From Candidatus Saccharimonadia bacterium (GTDB lineage: Bacteria; Patescibacteriota; Saccharimonadia; Saccharimonadales; Saccharimonadaceae), in NCBI GenBank assembly GCA_023257145.1, contig JALRDA010000127.1:1-38413 (forward strand): 38,413 nt of DNA. Reading direction: 5' to 3'. The notes under the pieces are model-generated. The model did not search any database, had not been told where the DNA came from, and saw only the letters and a program-made list of their open reading frames with translations. A program made the translations under genes and the position numbers. Position 1 is the stretch's first letter. Every line of letters begins with the position of its first letter. Shown here one piece after another: positions 1 through 8,260 of the stretch.

Positions 1-41
1 GCAAGGATGCAACATCGACGATTGCTTCCTTTAATCTTTTT

Positions 42-69
42 AGCCCCGGATTAGCCGGGGTATTTTCTT
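42..69 (+). terminator. Rho-independent terminator of an upstream gene
   Basis: Stem CCCCGG-ATTAG-CCGGGG followed by TATTTTCTT. Confidence 0.75.
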
Positions 70-147
70 GTCTTGATATTGACGTAGGGCGTTAAAGGTT
101 ATAGAATTATAGCAATCATTTGTGACCATGAGTGAAGAACCTTAGGA

Positions 148-597
148 GTGTTAGTGGAAAAGTATATTTCTTTGTTTATTTTCATTTTCGTCGTGGCAAT
201 GTCAGCTGTCTTGTTTGTTTTGTATAGGCGTTGGAAGCGGCGCATGCAAGGCGACGGTCCGCCGTTGACGTTCTGGCAGGCCTGGCGGATACACACCGCA
301 CAGCAGGCAACGATCTATGTCATGATTAGCAAAATCGAGCACGACTACTATGTGAGTCGCTTGAAAGAGCTAAAGCATGAATATTTGGTGTTTACTGGTC
401 AGGGCGAAACGATTAGCAAGTCGCTTGCTGAAAGACTGCGGACGCTCAATGATCTGATTACACACCAGTTCAATGACGAGTCAAAAAGACTTAACCTGTA
501 TTCACAGGAAATCCAAACACTTGTTACGGCAAACCATGACGAGTGGAGAGAAATACAACGGGAAATCAACGAGATGTTGGAGCCTATCGACCATTAG
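148..597 (+). CDS. Hypothetical protein with N-terminal TM helix
   Basis: ORF with GTG start preceded by AGGAG; hydrophobic N-terminus YISLFIFIFVVAMSAVLFVLY. Confidence 0.75.
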   Translation: MLVEKYISLFIFIFVVAMSAVLFVLYRRWKRRMQGDGPPLTFWQAWRIHTAQQATIYVMISKIEHDYYVSRLKELKHEYLVFTGQGETISKSLAERLRTLNDLITHQFNDESKRLNLYSQEIQTLVTANHDEWREIQREINEMLEPIDH

Positions 598-605
598 GAG
601 TTGCA

Positions 606-1169
606 GTGGAACGTCTGAGTTTTGCCGAAGTCGATCCGACGGTGGCTTTGTCGAAAGAGAAAATGCTTGCCGTATCTGTCTCGTATGATCTTCGTCTCGA
701 GCAGATGATTCAAAGGGCTCATGAGTCTCTTCGATTACGACTTGATCCATTAATTCGAGATCGGATTGATGCTGTTGTCGGTACTGCGCAGTTCGGCGCA
801 TCGATTTTTGGTCTCAATCATCGAAAGCAGTTAAATCTGCTTGCCGAAAAGTATGCACCTCATTCTGTGCGAGACCATGGCCTCTGGCTGATAAGCGCTA
901 GTCGGCTGAATTGTGCAATTCTGTCGATGCTGTTAATGCATGATGTGGTACATGATTTATCAATGACGTTACGCGATACGCACCGTACGGCTGCACAGCA
1001 GCTTATCGGTGACATGTTGCGCACGAAGCAGTGCCTGGCACACAGCTTGTCATTGTATAGTGAGACAGACCTGCCGTACTGGCAGCTGATGAACTACTAT
1101 CACGGTAGTAGTAATCTGCAAAACCCTCTATCTCGTACTGCGATGCACATTCAAGCAGTTACTGACTAG
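606..1169 (+). CDS. Hypothetical protein; likely starts at GTG 606 rather than ORF-track 543
   Basis: Follows the stop of the previous ORF (595-597) with TAGGAG acting as SD; ORF open to 1169. Confidence 0.65.
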   Translation: MERLSFAEVDPTVALSKEKMLAVSVSYDLRLEQMIQRAHESLRLRLDPLIRDRIDAVVGTAQFGASIFGLNHRKQLNLLAEKYAPHSVRDHGLWLISASRLNCAILSMLLMHDVVHDLSMTLRDTHRTAAQQLIGDMLRTKQCLAHSLSLYSETDLPYWQLMNYYHGSSNLQNPLSRTAMHIQAVTD

Positions 1170-1190
1170 TCACCGTTCACATTCCCTCTA

Positions 1191-1217
1191 TACCCCCGCC
1201 GAAAGGACGGGGGATTT
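1191..1217 (+). terminator. Rho-independent terminator
   Basis: CCCCCG CCGAAAGGA CGGGGG ATTTT. Confidence 0.75.
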
Positions 1218-1241
1218 TCATGCGTAGACATAAGCGTATCA

Positions 1242-1270
1242 TTGACATATTAAACAAATTATGCTAATGT
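1242..1270 (+). promoter_or_regulatory. Sigma70 promoter TTGACA-N17-TAATGT, 6 nt before ATG 1277
   Basis: -35 at 1242-1247, -10 at 1265-1270, extended TGC. Confidence 0.6.
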
Positions 1271-1276
1271 TAATGT

Positions 1277-1702
1277 ATGTCAAATGAAAGTATGCCTCAG
1301 CAAAATGCCTATGAAGAGCTTTTGAATAACTTCGATGAGCATTCTGCGGCCGAACGCCAGGCGCGTCAAGATCGTAACGCCGAGCTATTTAACAAGGCTG
1401 TTAAAGTTGGTTTGATTACCGCTATTGGAGCAGGGGCTGTCAGCGGGGCGATGGCGTTTAGTGCGCATAACGAAGCCATCAAGTATGAAGGTGTGTCATT
1501 CGCCTCTGAACAGTACGGCGACGTGGACCGCGCAATCCAGGCACAGGAGTATTCGCAGGATCGAATTGATGCGCGCAATCAAATGCTTGGGCATACAGCG
1601 TTGCTAATTGGCGGTGGCGGATTGTCGCTAAGCTTTCTGAGCCAGAGAAAAAAGGAAGTGATTGTTTCTGGTGAGAAGCCGACCGAACGATCAGGCGAAT
1701 AA
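1277..1702 (+). CDS. Hypothetical membrane protein (two predicted TM segments)
   Basis: ORF; hydrophobic segments VGLITAIGAGAVSGAMAF and ALLIGGGGLSLSFL. Confidence 0.75.
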   Translation: MSNESMPQQNAYEELLNNFDEHSAAERQARQDRNAELFNKAVKVGLITAIGAGAVSGAMAFSAHNEAIKYEGVSFASEQYGDVDRAIQAQEYSQDRIDARNQMLGHTALLIGGGGLSLSFLSQRKKEVIVSGEKPTERSGE

Positions 1703-1730
1703 AGCGCCTCGCCTACACAATCTAATCTGT

Positions 1731-1758
1731 CCCTCTCTATAATGAGAGGGATTTTTTT
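1731..1758 (+). terminator. Rho-independent terminator
   Basis: CCCTCTC TATAAT GAGAGGG ATTTTTTT. Confidence 0.85.
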
Positions 1759-1779
1759 CGAAAGTGCTAAAATAATAAT

Positions 1780-3150
1780 ATGAAACAGAAGTTGGTTGAT
1801 GGGGTGCGGAAGTATTTACCGAAAGAGGCTGTACACGGCATAGAAGAGCTGTACCGCCGCGGGCGAGTACGTTTAATTAGTTTAAAATATGGCAATCCCG
1901 CTAAGGGACTGCGCGTGATTGCAGTGACGGGAACAAACGGTAAGACGACAACGATTAACTACATCAACGAAATCTTGAAAGAAGCCGGCTACAAGACAGC
2001 AATGTTTAGTACGGCGCTGATTGAGATCGATGGTAATACACAGCTAAATGATCTAAACGCGACCGTCGGAACGACCGAGCGGATGCAGGAGTTCTTTCGC
2101 GACGCCAAGCGTGCCGAAGTGGATTATGTGGTTCTTGAGATCACAAGCCACGCTTTGCAGCAGCACAAACTAGATGGCGTGCCGATCGAGGCGGCGGTCA
2201 TGACAAATCTGACACAGGATCATCTGGATTACCACAAGACTATGGAAAATTATGCTGCCGCCAAGGGTAAGCTTTTCGCCGGTGAGCCTAAGTTTATCGT
2301 ATTGAACCGTGACGATGCGTGGTTTGATTACTTTAACCAGTTCCATGCCGGAGCGTTGAAAATGACCTATGGCAAGCATGAAGATGCTGAAGCGCGCATT
2401 GATTACGTGAAGTTATACAAAAAGGGCAGTGAGGCTCGACTAGTTATTGACCATCAAACGAATCTAGAATTGGCGACGGCGCTTCCGGGAACATTTAACG
2501 TTTACAATATGACGGCCGCTGCATGTGTCGCATATCTTTTGGGGTTGAAGCTAGAAGATATCACCGAGGGTGTTGCGAATCTAGAAGGTGTGCCAGGGCG
2601 CTTTGAACGAGTTGTCGAGGGTCTAGAATATGATGTGATTGTTGATTATGCGCACACGCCGGATGCACTAGAACAACTACTACAGGCTGCGAAAGAAACA
2701 TCAAAAAACCGCGTTATTTTGGTCTTTGGTGCAACTGGCGACCGCGACAAGACAAAACGACCAATCATGGGTGAGATTGCCGCACGCTTGGCTGATCGGA
2801 TTATTTTGACAGACGAGGAAAGCTATAACGAAGACCCACAAGCGATCCGAGACCAAGTACGTGATGGGATTGAAAATGCTGGTGCTACGGCAAAACTAAC
2901 TGAAATTGCCGATCGTCGCGAGGCAATCGAGCGAGCGTTATCAATCGCTCGAAAAGACGATATCGTGCTGATTACAGGCATGGGGCACGAACAGTTCCGT
3001 ATTGTTAACGGGCAAAAACTACCCTGGAACGATGGCGCAGTTGTGCGTGAACTGGCAGAAAAATATAAAAGCAAGCCAGTGATGAGCGAAAGTCGCCCAC
3101 TAGGCGACACCAGCACTGGTGATCCTGTCACAAAGGCTACCGAAGAGTAG
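1780..3150 (+). CDS. murE: Mur ligase family protein, MurE-like (UDP-MurNAc-tripeptide synthetase)
   Basis: VTGTNGKTTT P-loop, ATVGTTERMQ, LEITSHAL, TNLTQDHLDYH, VDYAHTPDAL, VFGATGDRDKTKRPIMG motifs. Confidence 0.9.
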   Translation: MKQKLVDGVRKYLPKEAVHGIEELYRRGRVRLISLKYGNPAKGLRVIAVTGTNGKTTTINYINEILKEAGYKTAMFSTALIEIDGNTQLNDLNATVGTTERMQEFFRDAKRAEVDYVVLEITSHALQQHKLDGVPIEAAVMTNLTQDHLDYHKTMENYAAAKGKLFAGEPKFIVLNRDDAWFDYFNQFHAGALKMTYGKHEDAEARIDYVKLYKKGSEARLVIDHQTNLELATALPGTFNVYNMTAAACVAYLLGLKLEDITEGVANLEGVPGRFERVVEGLEYDVIVDYAHTPDALEQLLQAAKETSKNRVILVFGATGDRDKTKRPIMGEIAARLADRIILTDEESYNEDPQAIRDQVRDGIENAGATAKLTEIADRREAIERALSIARKDDIVLITGMGHEQFRIVNGQKLPWNDGAVVRELAEKYKSKPVMSESRPLGDTSTGDPVTKATEE

Positions 3151-3160
3151 AATGTATAGT

Positions 3161-3194
3161 AATAAAATCCCTCGCATTGACGAGGGATTTTATT
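3161..3194. terminator. Bidirectional terminator between convergent murE and femX-like gene
   Basis: AATAAAATCCCTCG CATTGA CGAGGGATTTTATT perfect inverted repeat. Confidence 0.85.
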
Positions 3195-4233
3195 AATACC
3201 AGTTTTCGTGATGGCGTTTGTTATGTAGGCGCACCACTAGGCGTTCACCAAACTTTCGCCACAGCTTGTATGCGCTAGGGTTGATTACTACGTCCCACGC
3301 GCCAATATAATCGGTTACTTCTTTAGTAAAGCTGGTTTTGAACCGGCCAATACCGTAGTGTGGGTGCTGCGGGTTCTTAATGTCTTTTGCGGGCGGTGAT
3401 CCGCAGAAATCGTGAACGACAGAACCATTTTGCTTGGCCCATTCGATGACGCGCCACTGCAAAAGGTGGCTGGCGCCATAGACGGTGCGTTCACGAATAG
3501 ATGCACCATCCTTATAGGTGCTTTTGCTACCGAAGACCACTGCATACGCTCCGGCGACGATCTGGTTGTCGACATAGGCAAAAAATAACTGTCCTTGGCC
3601 TAGCGCTGCGTAGCGTTGCCAGAAAGTTCGGTAATAATCGTACTTTCGAATTCTAAACGAACCGCGCGCTGTATCAGCCAGTAGTTTATACATACGTTCA
3701 CAGTTCTCGTCGGTCGTCTCGACTAGTTGCGTCGTAACACCGTCGCGTTCAGCACGTTTGATAGCATGGCGGCCTTTTTGGTTCAAGCTAGCCATAACTG
3801 AATCCATATCGGATGAAATATCAAGTTTTACTGTTGAAAAATTCGGCTGCACTGGGGTGACTTTGACTAACCCAAGCTTTATAAAGTCCGCTCGTGTCTC
3901 ATCTGAATCCAAAAGCTCTGGTTCGATCTTTACGGCAAAGACGCCATTTTGTTTGGCAAATGCGGACAAATCGCCTAAAAGATCATCAAGTTCGCGTACT
4001 GTATTGATACCGGGGCCTTTTGGTAAATACCAAAGTTTACCAAGTAAAGGGACGCTTTTTTCGAGCGCAGTGATAGCAATGGTGTCAGCTACAATGTATC
4101 GCGGTGTCCAGCCGCCCATTTTCTTTTGTTCGGCAAATTCCGCGCCCTGAAAGACATTTCCCTGATCAGGGTTGGAAAGAATCAATTGATTCCATTGTTC
4201 GGTTTGATCGGGCGTAGCAAAGCGAAAGTTCAT
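3193..4233 (-). CDS. FemAB-family peptidoglycan bridge aminoacyltransferase (FemX-like, GNAT fold)
   Basis: WYLPKGPG, LNQKGRHAIKRAERDGV, AYAVVFGSKSTYKDGAS, YGASHLLQWRVIEWAKQNG motifs typical of FemAB. Confidence 0.85.
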   Translation of the reverse strand: MNFRFATPDQTEQWNQLILSNPDQGNVFQGAEFAEQKKMGGWTPRYIVADTIAITALEKSVPLLGKLWYLPKGPGINTVRELDDLLGDLSAFAKQNGVFAVKIEPELLDSDETRADFIKLGLVKVTPVQPNFSTVKLDISSDMDSVMASLNQKGRHAIKRAERDGVTTQLVETTDENCERMYKLLADTARGSFRIRKYDYYRTFWQRYAALGQGQLFFAYVDNQIVAGAYAVVFGSKSTYKDGASIRERTVYGASHLLQWRVIEWAKQNGSVVHDFCGSPPAKDIKNPQHPHYGIGRFKTSFTKEVTDYIGAWDVVINPSAYKLWRKFGERLVVRLHNKRHHENWY

Positions 4234-4274
4234 TCTTCTAGTATAGGCAACCGTAAGCTAAAAACGAAATCGCA

Positions 4275-5213
4275 TTAGCGACGGTAGTCGTTCTTGTGAG
4301 CATTAATGATAGCTTTCCGTGCAAGCATCGTTTCGGTAAATGTTTGATTATTATGGTGCTGAGTGCGTAATTCTTGTGACTCGTCGTCGCGAATATTGTG
4401 CGGCAGATACAGTACGCCATTCCCGACTGACTGGGCGAGAGTTTTAAAATCTTGTCGAAGCAGAAGTGATTTTGCGTCTGGGACGGGGAATCGACGACTC
4501 AGGAATAGCTGTGCCGGATCAGTGATAGACTCGTTTGGTCGTGCGTCGCCGACACCTCGACCGATCTCACTGCTAGCGTTGTACCATATCGGAGCATCAG
4601 CGTTACCTTCGGCGCCGTTTATGTAGGTTTTCTTTTCCATCCAGTAAGTGCCCTGGACTAGTGAGGTGGGGAATGCACGCTGTATGAGCGACGTAGCCAT
4701 TTGCATGGTTGCGCCGGATGCAAGCATCTCATCGACAAGCATAATATTTTGACCATCAAGTGTGTTTTCGGCCTCGTACGATCCGTCGTGACTAGGATTA
4801 AAAATTGAACGCAAGCCTTTGATCTGATTATCGGTTACATAACTAGCGTCAAACTTGCCGCAGTTATTAGGGTCAAGCTGTCTTGCCAGGCGCTTGCGGT
4901 CGATATTAAGATATTTAAAATCAGGCTGCTCGGGGATGTCGTCACTGCCTGGTTCGGGTGCAAGAGTGTCCCATAGTTCGCGCGTCAGCCACGAGACTGG
5001 TCGGGCAGATTTATCAAAGAAAATAACGACAGTTGGCTTTTCGTGAACGATAGTGCGCTCCGGGGTGCGGAAATTAATACCGTGCGTCATACTATAAATG
5101 AGTTTATCGGTCAGTTGAACGTACTCCATCTCAAGCTCAGGCAAAGATTTCTCGGTGCCATCGGTTTTGCGGTGAGCTTTCAGGACATCATACTTGGGCT
5201 GACGGTCGTTCAT
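4275..5213 (-). CDS. Uncharacterised PRTase-fold protein (paralog 1)
   Basis: PRPP-loop-like segment NIMLVDEMLASGATM; shares DKSARPV, YLNID and GRGVGD motifs with 6076..7257. Confidence 0.75.
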   Translation of the reverse strand: MNDRQPKYDVLKAHRKTDGTEKSLPELEMEYVQLTDKLIYSMTHGINFRTPERTIVHEKPTVVIFFDKSARPVSWLTRELWDTLAPEPGSDDIPEQPDFKYLNIDRKRLARQLDPNNCGKFDASYVTDNQIKGLRSIFNPSHDGSYEAENTLDGQNIMLVDEMLASGATMQMATSLIQRAFPTSLVQGTYWMEKKTYINGAEGNADAPIWYNASSEIGRGVGDARPNESITDPAQLFLSRRFPVPDAKSLLLRQDFKTLAQSVGNGVLYLPHNIRDDESQELRTQHHNNQTFTETMLARKAIINAHKNDYRR

Positions 5214-5222
5214 GATGATAAG

Positions 5223-5251
5223 ATTTTATCACAAAATACGTGAAATGTCAA
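5223..5251 (-). promoter_or_regulatory. Sigma70 promoter TTGACA-N17-TAAAAT for 5213 gene
   Basis: Minus strand TTGACA (5251-5246), 17-nt spacer, TAAAAT (5228-5223). Confidence 0.75.
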
Positions 5252-5269
5252 TTAGCGCATGCTGTAAAA

Positions 5270-5311
5270 AAGTAAAAAAACCGCCCCCAAGCTCGTGAGA
5301 GTAGGGGCGGT
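5270..5311 (-). terminator. Rho-independent terminator for 5331..5645
   Basis: Minus strand CCGCCCC ... GGGGCGG then TTTTTTT. Confidence 0.75.
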
Positions 5312-5330
5312 GAATGAATACGCATCATAA

Positions 5331-5645
5331 TCAGCTCTTTCGCTCGATTGCGTATCCATTTTTGGTTCTTTTTACAAAAACCTCGTTCGCTTTGTTGTTG
5401 ACGTTTGTCCTGAAAACGAGATTGTACAGAATTTTTGCAATTCCCGACATTGTCGTGGGTGATGCAGTGCGGTACGTATTGTCCGCGAGAGTCCATCCGA
5501 GGATGGAAACGTATATCTCCTCCCTACGTGGACCTCTTGAAAAGTAGAAGTTGGTTAGCAGTAGCTCGGCGTCACCGGGATTGTTCTGGGACACCAGCCT
5601 AACTGCTTTGTGCAACTCTATGGTGTATTCATCTCTAGTTTTCAC
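5331..5645 (-). CDS. Hypothetical protein, 104 aa
   Basis: GTG start with AGGAGG SD upstream; followed by strong terminator. Confidence 0.65.
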   Translation of the reverse strand: MKTRDEYTIELHKAVRLVSQNNPGDAELLLTNFYFSRGPRREEIYVSILGWTLADNTYRTASPTTMSGIAKILYNLVFRTNVNNKANEVFVKRTKNGYAIERKS

Positions 5646-5750
5646 GCATACCTCCTGGTAGAGAACGTGCGAACTTTATTATTATAAACATATTAATAAC
5701 ATAAAGTCAATATTTAATAGAACAGGTGAGTGTAGAAAAGGATAACCATA

Positions 5751-5779
5751 TTGACATAAACATAAATATGATGTATAAT
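5751..5779 (+). promoter_or_regulatory. Consensus sigma70 promoter TTGACA-N17-TATAAT
   Basis: -35 at 5751-5756, -10 at 5774-5779, 9 nt before ATG 5789. Confidence 0.8.
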
Positions 5780-5788
5780 GATACTGAT

Positions 5789-6061
5789 ATGGCTACACGC
5801 AAAGAAATTCCTTTATATGATGCTGAATTTCATATGACATCAGATAACGACTCGCCCGATAACCATGCGATTCTCTTTGAATATGACCGAGAAACCGGAC
5901 AAACAAGCTTTGATGTGGTTGATAATGTGCATATCAACAGCGAAACCCCTCGCATAAAACAATTTCAGGCACGTTCAATGGGACGGTCTATTGTCGGCCT
6001 ATACAGCAAGACAGCACGCTGGGGCGACGTTATTATTACGACGTTTCATCAAAAAAAATAA
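5789..6061 (+). CDS. Hypothetical protein, 90 aa (start corrected from ORF-track 5726)
   Basis: MATRKEIPLYDAEFHM...; consensus promoter lies inside the longer ORF call. Confidence 0.65.
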   Translation: MATRKEIPLYDAEFHMTSDNDSPDNHAILFEYDRETGQTSFDVVDNVHINSETPRIKQFQARSMGRSIVGLYSKTARWGDVIITTFHQKK

Positions 6062-6083
6062 CGCCCAGAACGGCGTTATTTTT
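6056..6083. terminator. Bidirectional terminator embedding both convergent stop codons
   Basis: AAATAACGCC CAGAAC GGCGTTATTTTTT. Confidence 0.75.
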
Positions 6084-7257
6084 TAAGTTTACTTTTTCGA
6101 AGTGCTAGAGCCTCTTCTGAGGTGTCTGTCTTGTAATACTGTAGTAAGCGCTGGTCAAAGATATCAGGGTGCGTATCAGCGAGATCGAGATCAGGCAGGT
6201 AATCTTCTAGGGTGCCAGTCTTGTAGCGCTGGACGAGTGTTTGGATGTCACTATTAATTTGCTTTGTTAGTTTACCGGCGCCAACAGTTGTACCGGTTTC
6301 CGTATCAAATAGGGGCGCACTTAAGATCTGGCGACCGATGCGCTGCGCTTTGCTAGGCGACAGGCTCGATCGGCGTTCATTGATATCACCCACGCCACGA
6401 CCGTCTAGTGTGTCTGCTGAATACCACGCAGGAACGTAGCGAGCTGCTTTTTGCATATCCTTAGAGCCGATATCCCAGGCAATTTGACCGGGATCTGACC
6501 ACCAAAGTCCTTCAAATTTGGCTTCTGGAACTGCGGCGCGCAGCAGTTGCAAGGCGATACGGAGGGTGTTTCCTGAACTTTTTACCTCATCAACAATGGC
6601 AATGGTTTTTCCATCAAGTCGAGTGGATAGCGACCATACTTTTTCAATATCTTTATTTTGTTCGTCAATTACTTGATCTTCCTGTTCTTCAATCGATATG
6701 AGATCTGAACTTTCAACGTATAAGGCGCGTATACGAGTTAGTGCATGTCGTAAGTAATCAGGGTCCATTAGTTCGATCGAGACTTGATCGGCAGGGATGT
6801 CTTCGAGGTTGATGTCATCTTTGCCGTCAATAAAGCCCATCTCAGCTAGCCATGGACGCTTGTCTATATTAAGAAAGTAAGCTTGCGGTTCGTTACCTGC
6901 AGAAAATTCTTCCCAGAGTCCGTGAACAATTTTGCGCACAGGGCGCGCAGACTTGTCCAGATAAATTGCCGCATCAAATGGTGTTTCGTTTAAGCGTTCA
7001 CCTTCAAGCATGTGTGAACTTGCACGAGTTGTATTATCAAAAATCGAGACCAACTCTTGGGTGTCATTAATCATGCTGCGTTCAATCGCTTTTAATTCAC
7101 GTTCTTCTCGGTAAGGGGCGAGCTGGCCGCGCTTATCAGCTTTGAGTTTGACCTCAATATTGTGCTGAATAAATTTATAGGGTTGCTTTTCTGGCATGTT
7201 GATCTTTACTGATGTAGTTAATGGCTTAATGTTACCACAAATTATAATAAAAGTCAA
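6076..7257 (-). CDS. Uncharacterised PRTase-fold protein (paralog 2); start may be internal (MPEKQPYKF)
   Basis: TIAIVDEVKSSGNTL PRPP-loop-like motif; DKSARPV, YFLNIDK, GRGVGD shared with 4275..5213. Confidence 0.75.
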   Translation of the reverse strand: MTFIIICGNIKPLTTSVKINMPEKQPYKFIQHNIEVKLKADKRGQLAPYREERELKAIERSMINDTQELVSIFDNTTRASSHMLEGERLNETPFDAAIYLDKSARPVRKIVHGLWEEFSAGNEPQAYFLNIDKRPWLAEMGFIDGKDDINLEDIPADQVSIELMDPDYLRHALTRIRALYVESSDLISIEEQEDQVIDEQNKDIEKVWSLSTRLDGKTIAIVDEVKSSGNTLRIALQLLRAAVPEAKFEGLWWSDPGQIAWDIGSKDMQKAARYVPAWYSADTLDGRGVGDINERRSSLSPSKAQRIGRQILSAPLFDTETGTTVGAGKLTKQINSDIQTLVQRYKTGTLEDYLPDLDLADTHPDIFDQRLLQYYKTDTSEEALALRKSKLKK

Positions 7258-7284
7258 TATCTAGACAGTGTTATAATAGGGGTA

Positions 7285-7722
7285 ATGACTGAAGATATGA
7301 TTACTGAGACTGGAATACGAGGTACAGTTGAAACTGGACTCACTACTGAATATGCGTGGAACACAGGAAAAGCTGTTGCCGATTGGCTGCCGACGGCGGG
7401 TAGTATTATTGTACTTTATGTGTCGACTGGCCAGCAGACGGCGCGCGCGATTATCGAAGGATTGCGCTTGCAGGGGCGAAGTGTTGTTGATGGTGGCATT
7501 GGAGACAAATATGCAGCGACCGCACATATCAAAACGAGTGGCTTATCAGGTGCTGTAGTTGTTGGTGTTGAAGAATCAACGGGCGTCGTGCTTATCCAAA
7601 TCTTTAACGAGGGTGGTGATGTAGTTGGCCGCGAATCTGGCCTACTTGAGCTTGCAGAGCTAACTGATGCGGGTAATTTTGTGCCTGCAGCAGTTAAGGG
7701 TGAATTAACAGCAATTGCATAG
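7285..7722 (+). CDS. Standalone phosphohexomutase (PMM/PGM) domain-I-like protein lacking the catalytic serine loop
   Basis: ETGIRGTVETGLTTEYAWNTGKAVADWL resembles PMM F-GTSGIRG...TPE.A..LG.A; second half resembles the phosphoserine-loop region but TASHNP is absent. Confidence 0.6.
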   Translation: MTEDMITETGIRGTVETGLTTEYAWNTGKAVADWLPTAGSIIVLYVSTGQQTARAIIEGLRLQGRSVVDGGIGDKYAATAHIKTSGLSGAVVVGVEESTGVVLIQIFNEGGDVVGRESGLLELAELTDAGNFVPAAVKGELTAIA

Positions 7723-7740
7723 TATAGATGATGTCAGTAA

Positions 7741-7767
7741 TTAGCACTCGCGCCTTGCAAGTGCTAA
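7741..7767 (+). promoter_or_regulatory. CIRCE operator (HrcA binding site) upstream of groES
   Basis: TTAGCACTC-N9-AAGTGCTAA, one mismatch from TTAGCACTC-N9-GAGTGCTAA. Confidence 0.9.
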
Positions 7768-7820
7768 TTTTTTTGTCTACAATAATACGTACGAACTAAT
7801 CAAAGTAATGGAGGATAATT

Positions 7821-8084
7821 ATGACTTCACCTATTAAACCTCTGGCGGATCGTGTCGTTGCGGTGCGCGAAGTGCCAGCAACTAAAACTGCAAGCGGTAT
7901 ATACTTGCCAGATAATGCCAAGGAAAAACCCGTACTGGCTGTTGTGAAGGCGGTTGGCCCAGATGTAACAAGCCTCAAAATCGATGATAAAATTGTCTAC
8001 AAAGAATACAGTACGACCGAGCTAAAAATTGACGGGACAGAATATCTGATCGTGAAGGAAGAAGACGTTCTGGCGACGGTCTAG
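7821..8084 (+). CDS. groES: Co-chaperonin GroES
   Basis: IKPLADRVVAVREVPATKTASGIYLPD...KEKPVLAVVKAVGP. Confidence 0.95.
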   Translation: MTSPIKPLADRVVAVREVPATKTASGIYLPDNAKEKPVLAVVKAVGPDVTSLKIDDKIVYKEYSTTELKIDGTEYLIVKEEDVLATV

Positions 8085-8086
8085 AT

Positions 8087-8260
8087 ATGGATGCTTTAAC
8101 AAATATAGTTATTATCGCGCTTCCATTCGTTATTTATATAGTGTATTTTTTAGCGGTATTTTATCTGGTTAAAACCGTTGTTTATGTAATGCAGTTACCG
8201 AAAAAACTACTAGCGATGGAACGACGAATTCGAGAACTTGAACAAAAGGAGGATAAATAA
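8087..8260 (+). CDS. 57-aa predicted single-pass membrane protein between groES and groEL
   Basis: ORF MDALTNIVIIALPFVIYIVYFLAVFYLVKTVVYVMQLPKKLLAMERRIRELEQKEDK*; TAATG overlap with groEL start (below the ORF-track length cutoff). Confidence 0.7.
   Translation: MDALTNIVIIALPFVIYIVYFLAVFYLVKTVVYVMQLPKKLLAMERRIRELEQKEDK

Noticed and set aside
502-801. 99-aa minus-strand ORF opposite two plus-strand ORFs
   Set aside because: Shadow ORF without initiation signals; plus-strand genes form a coherent run with SDs.
1764-1771. Half-CIRCE-like AGTGCTAA upstream of murE
   Set aside because: Only one arm present; better explained as the extended -10 TGCTAAAAT.
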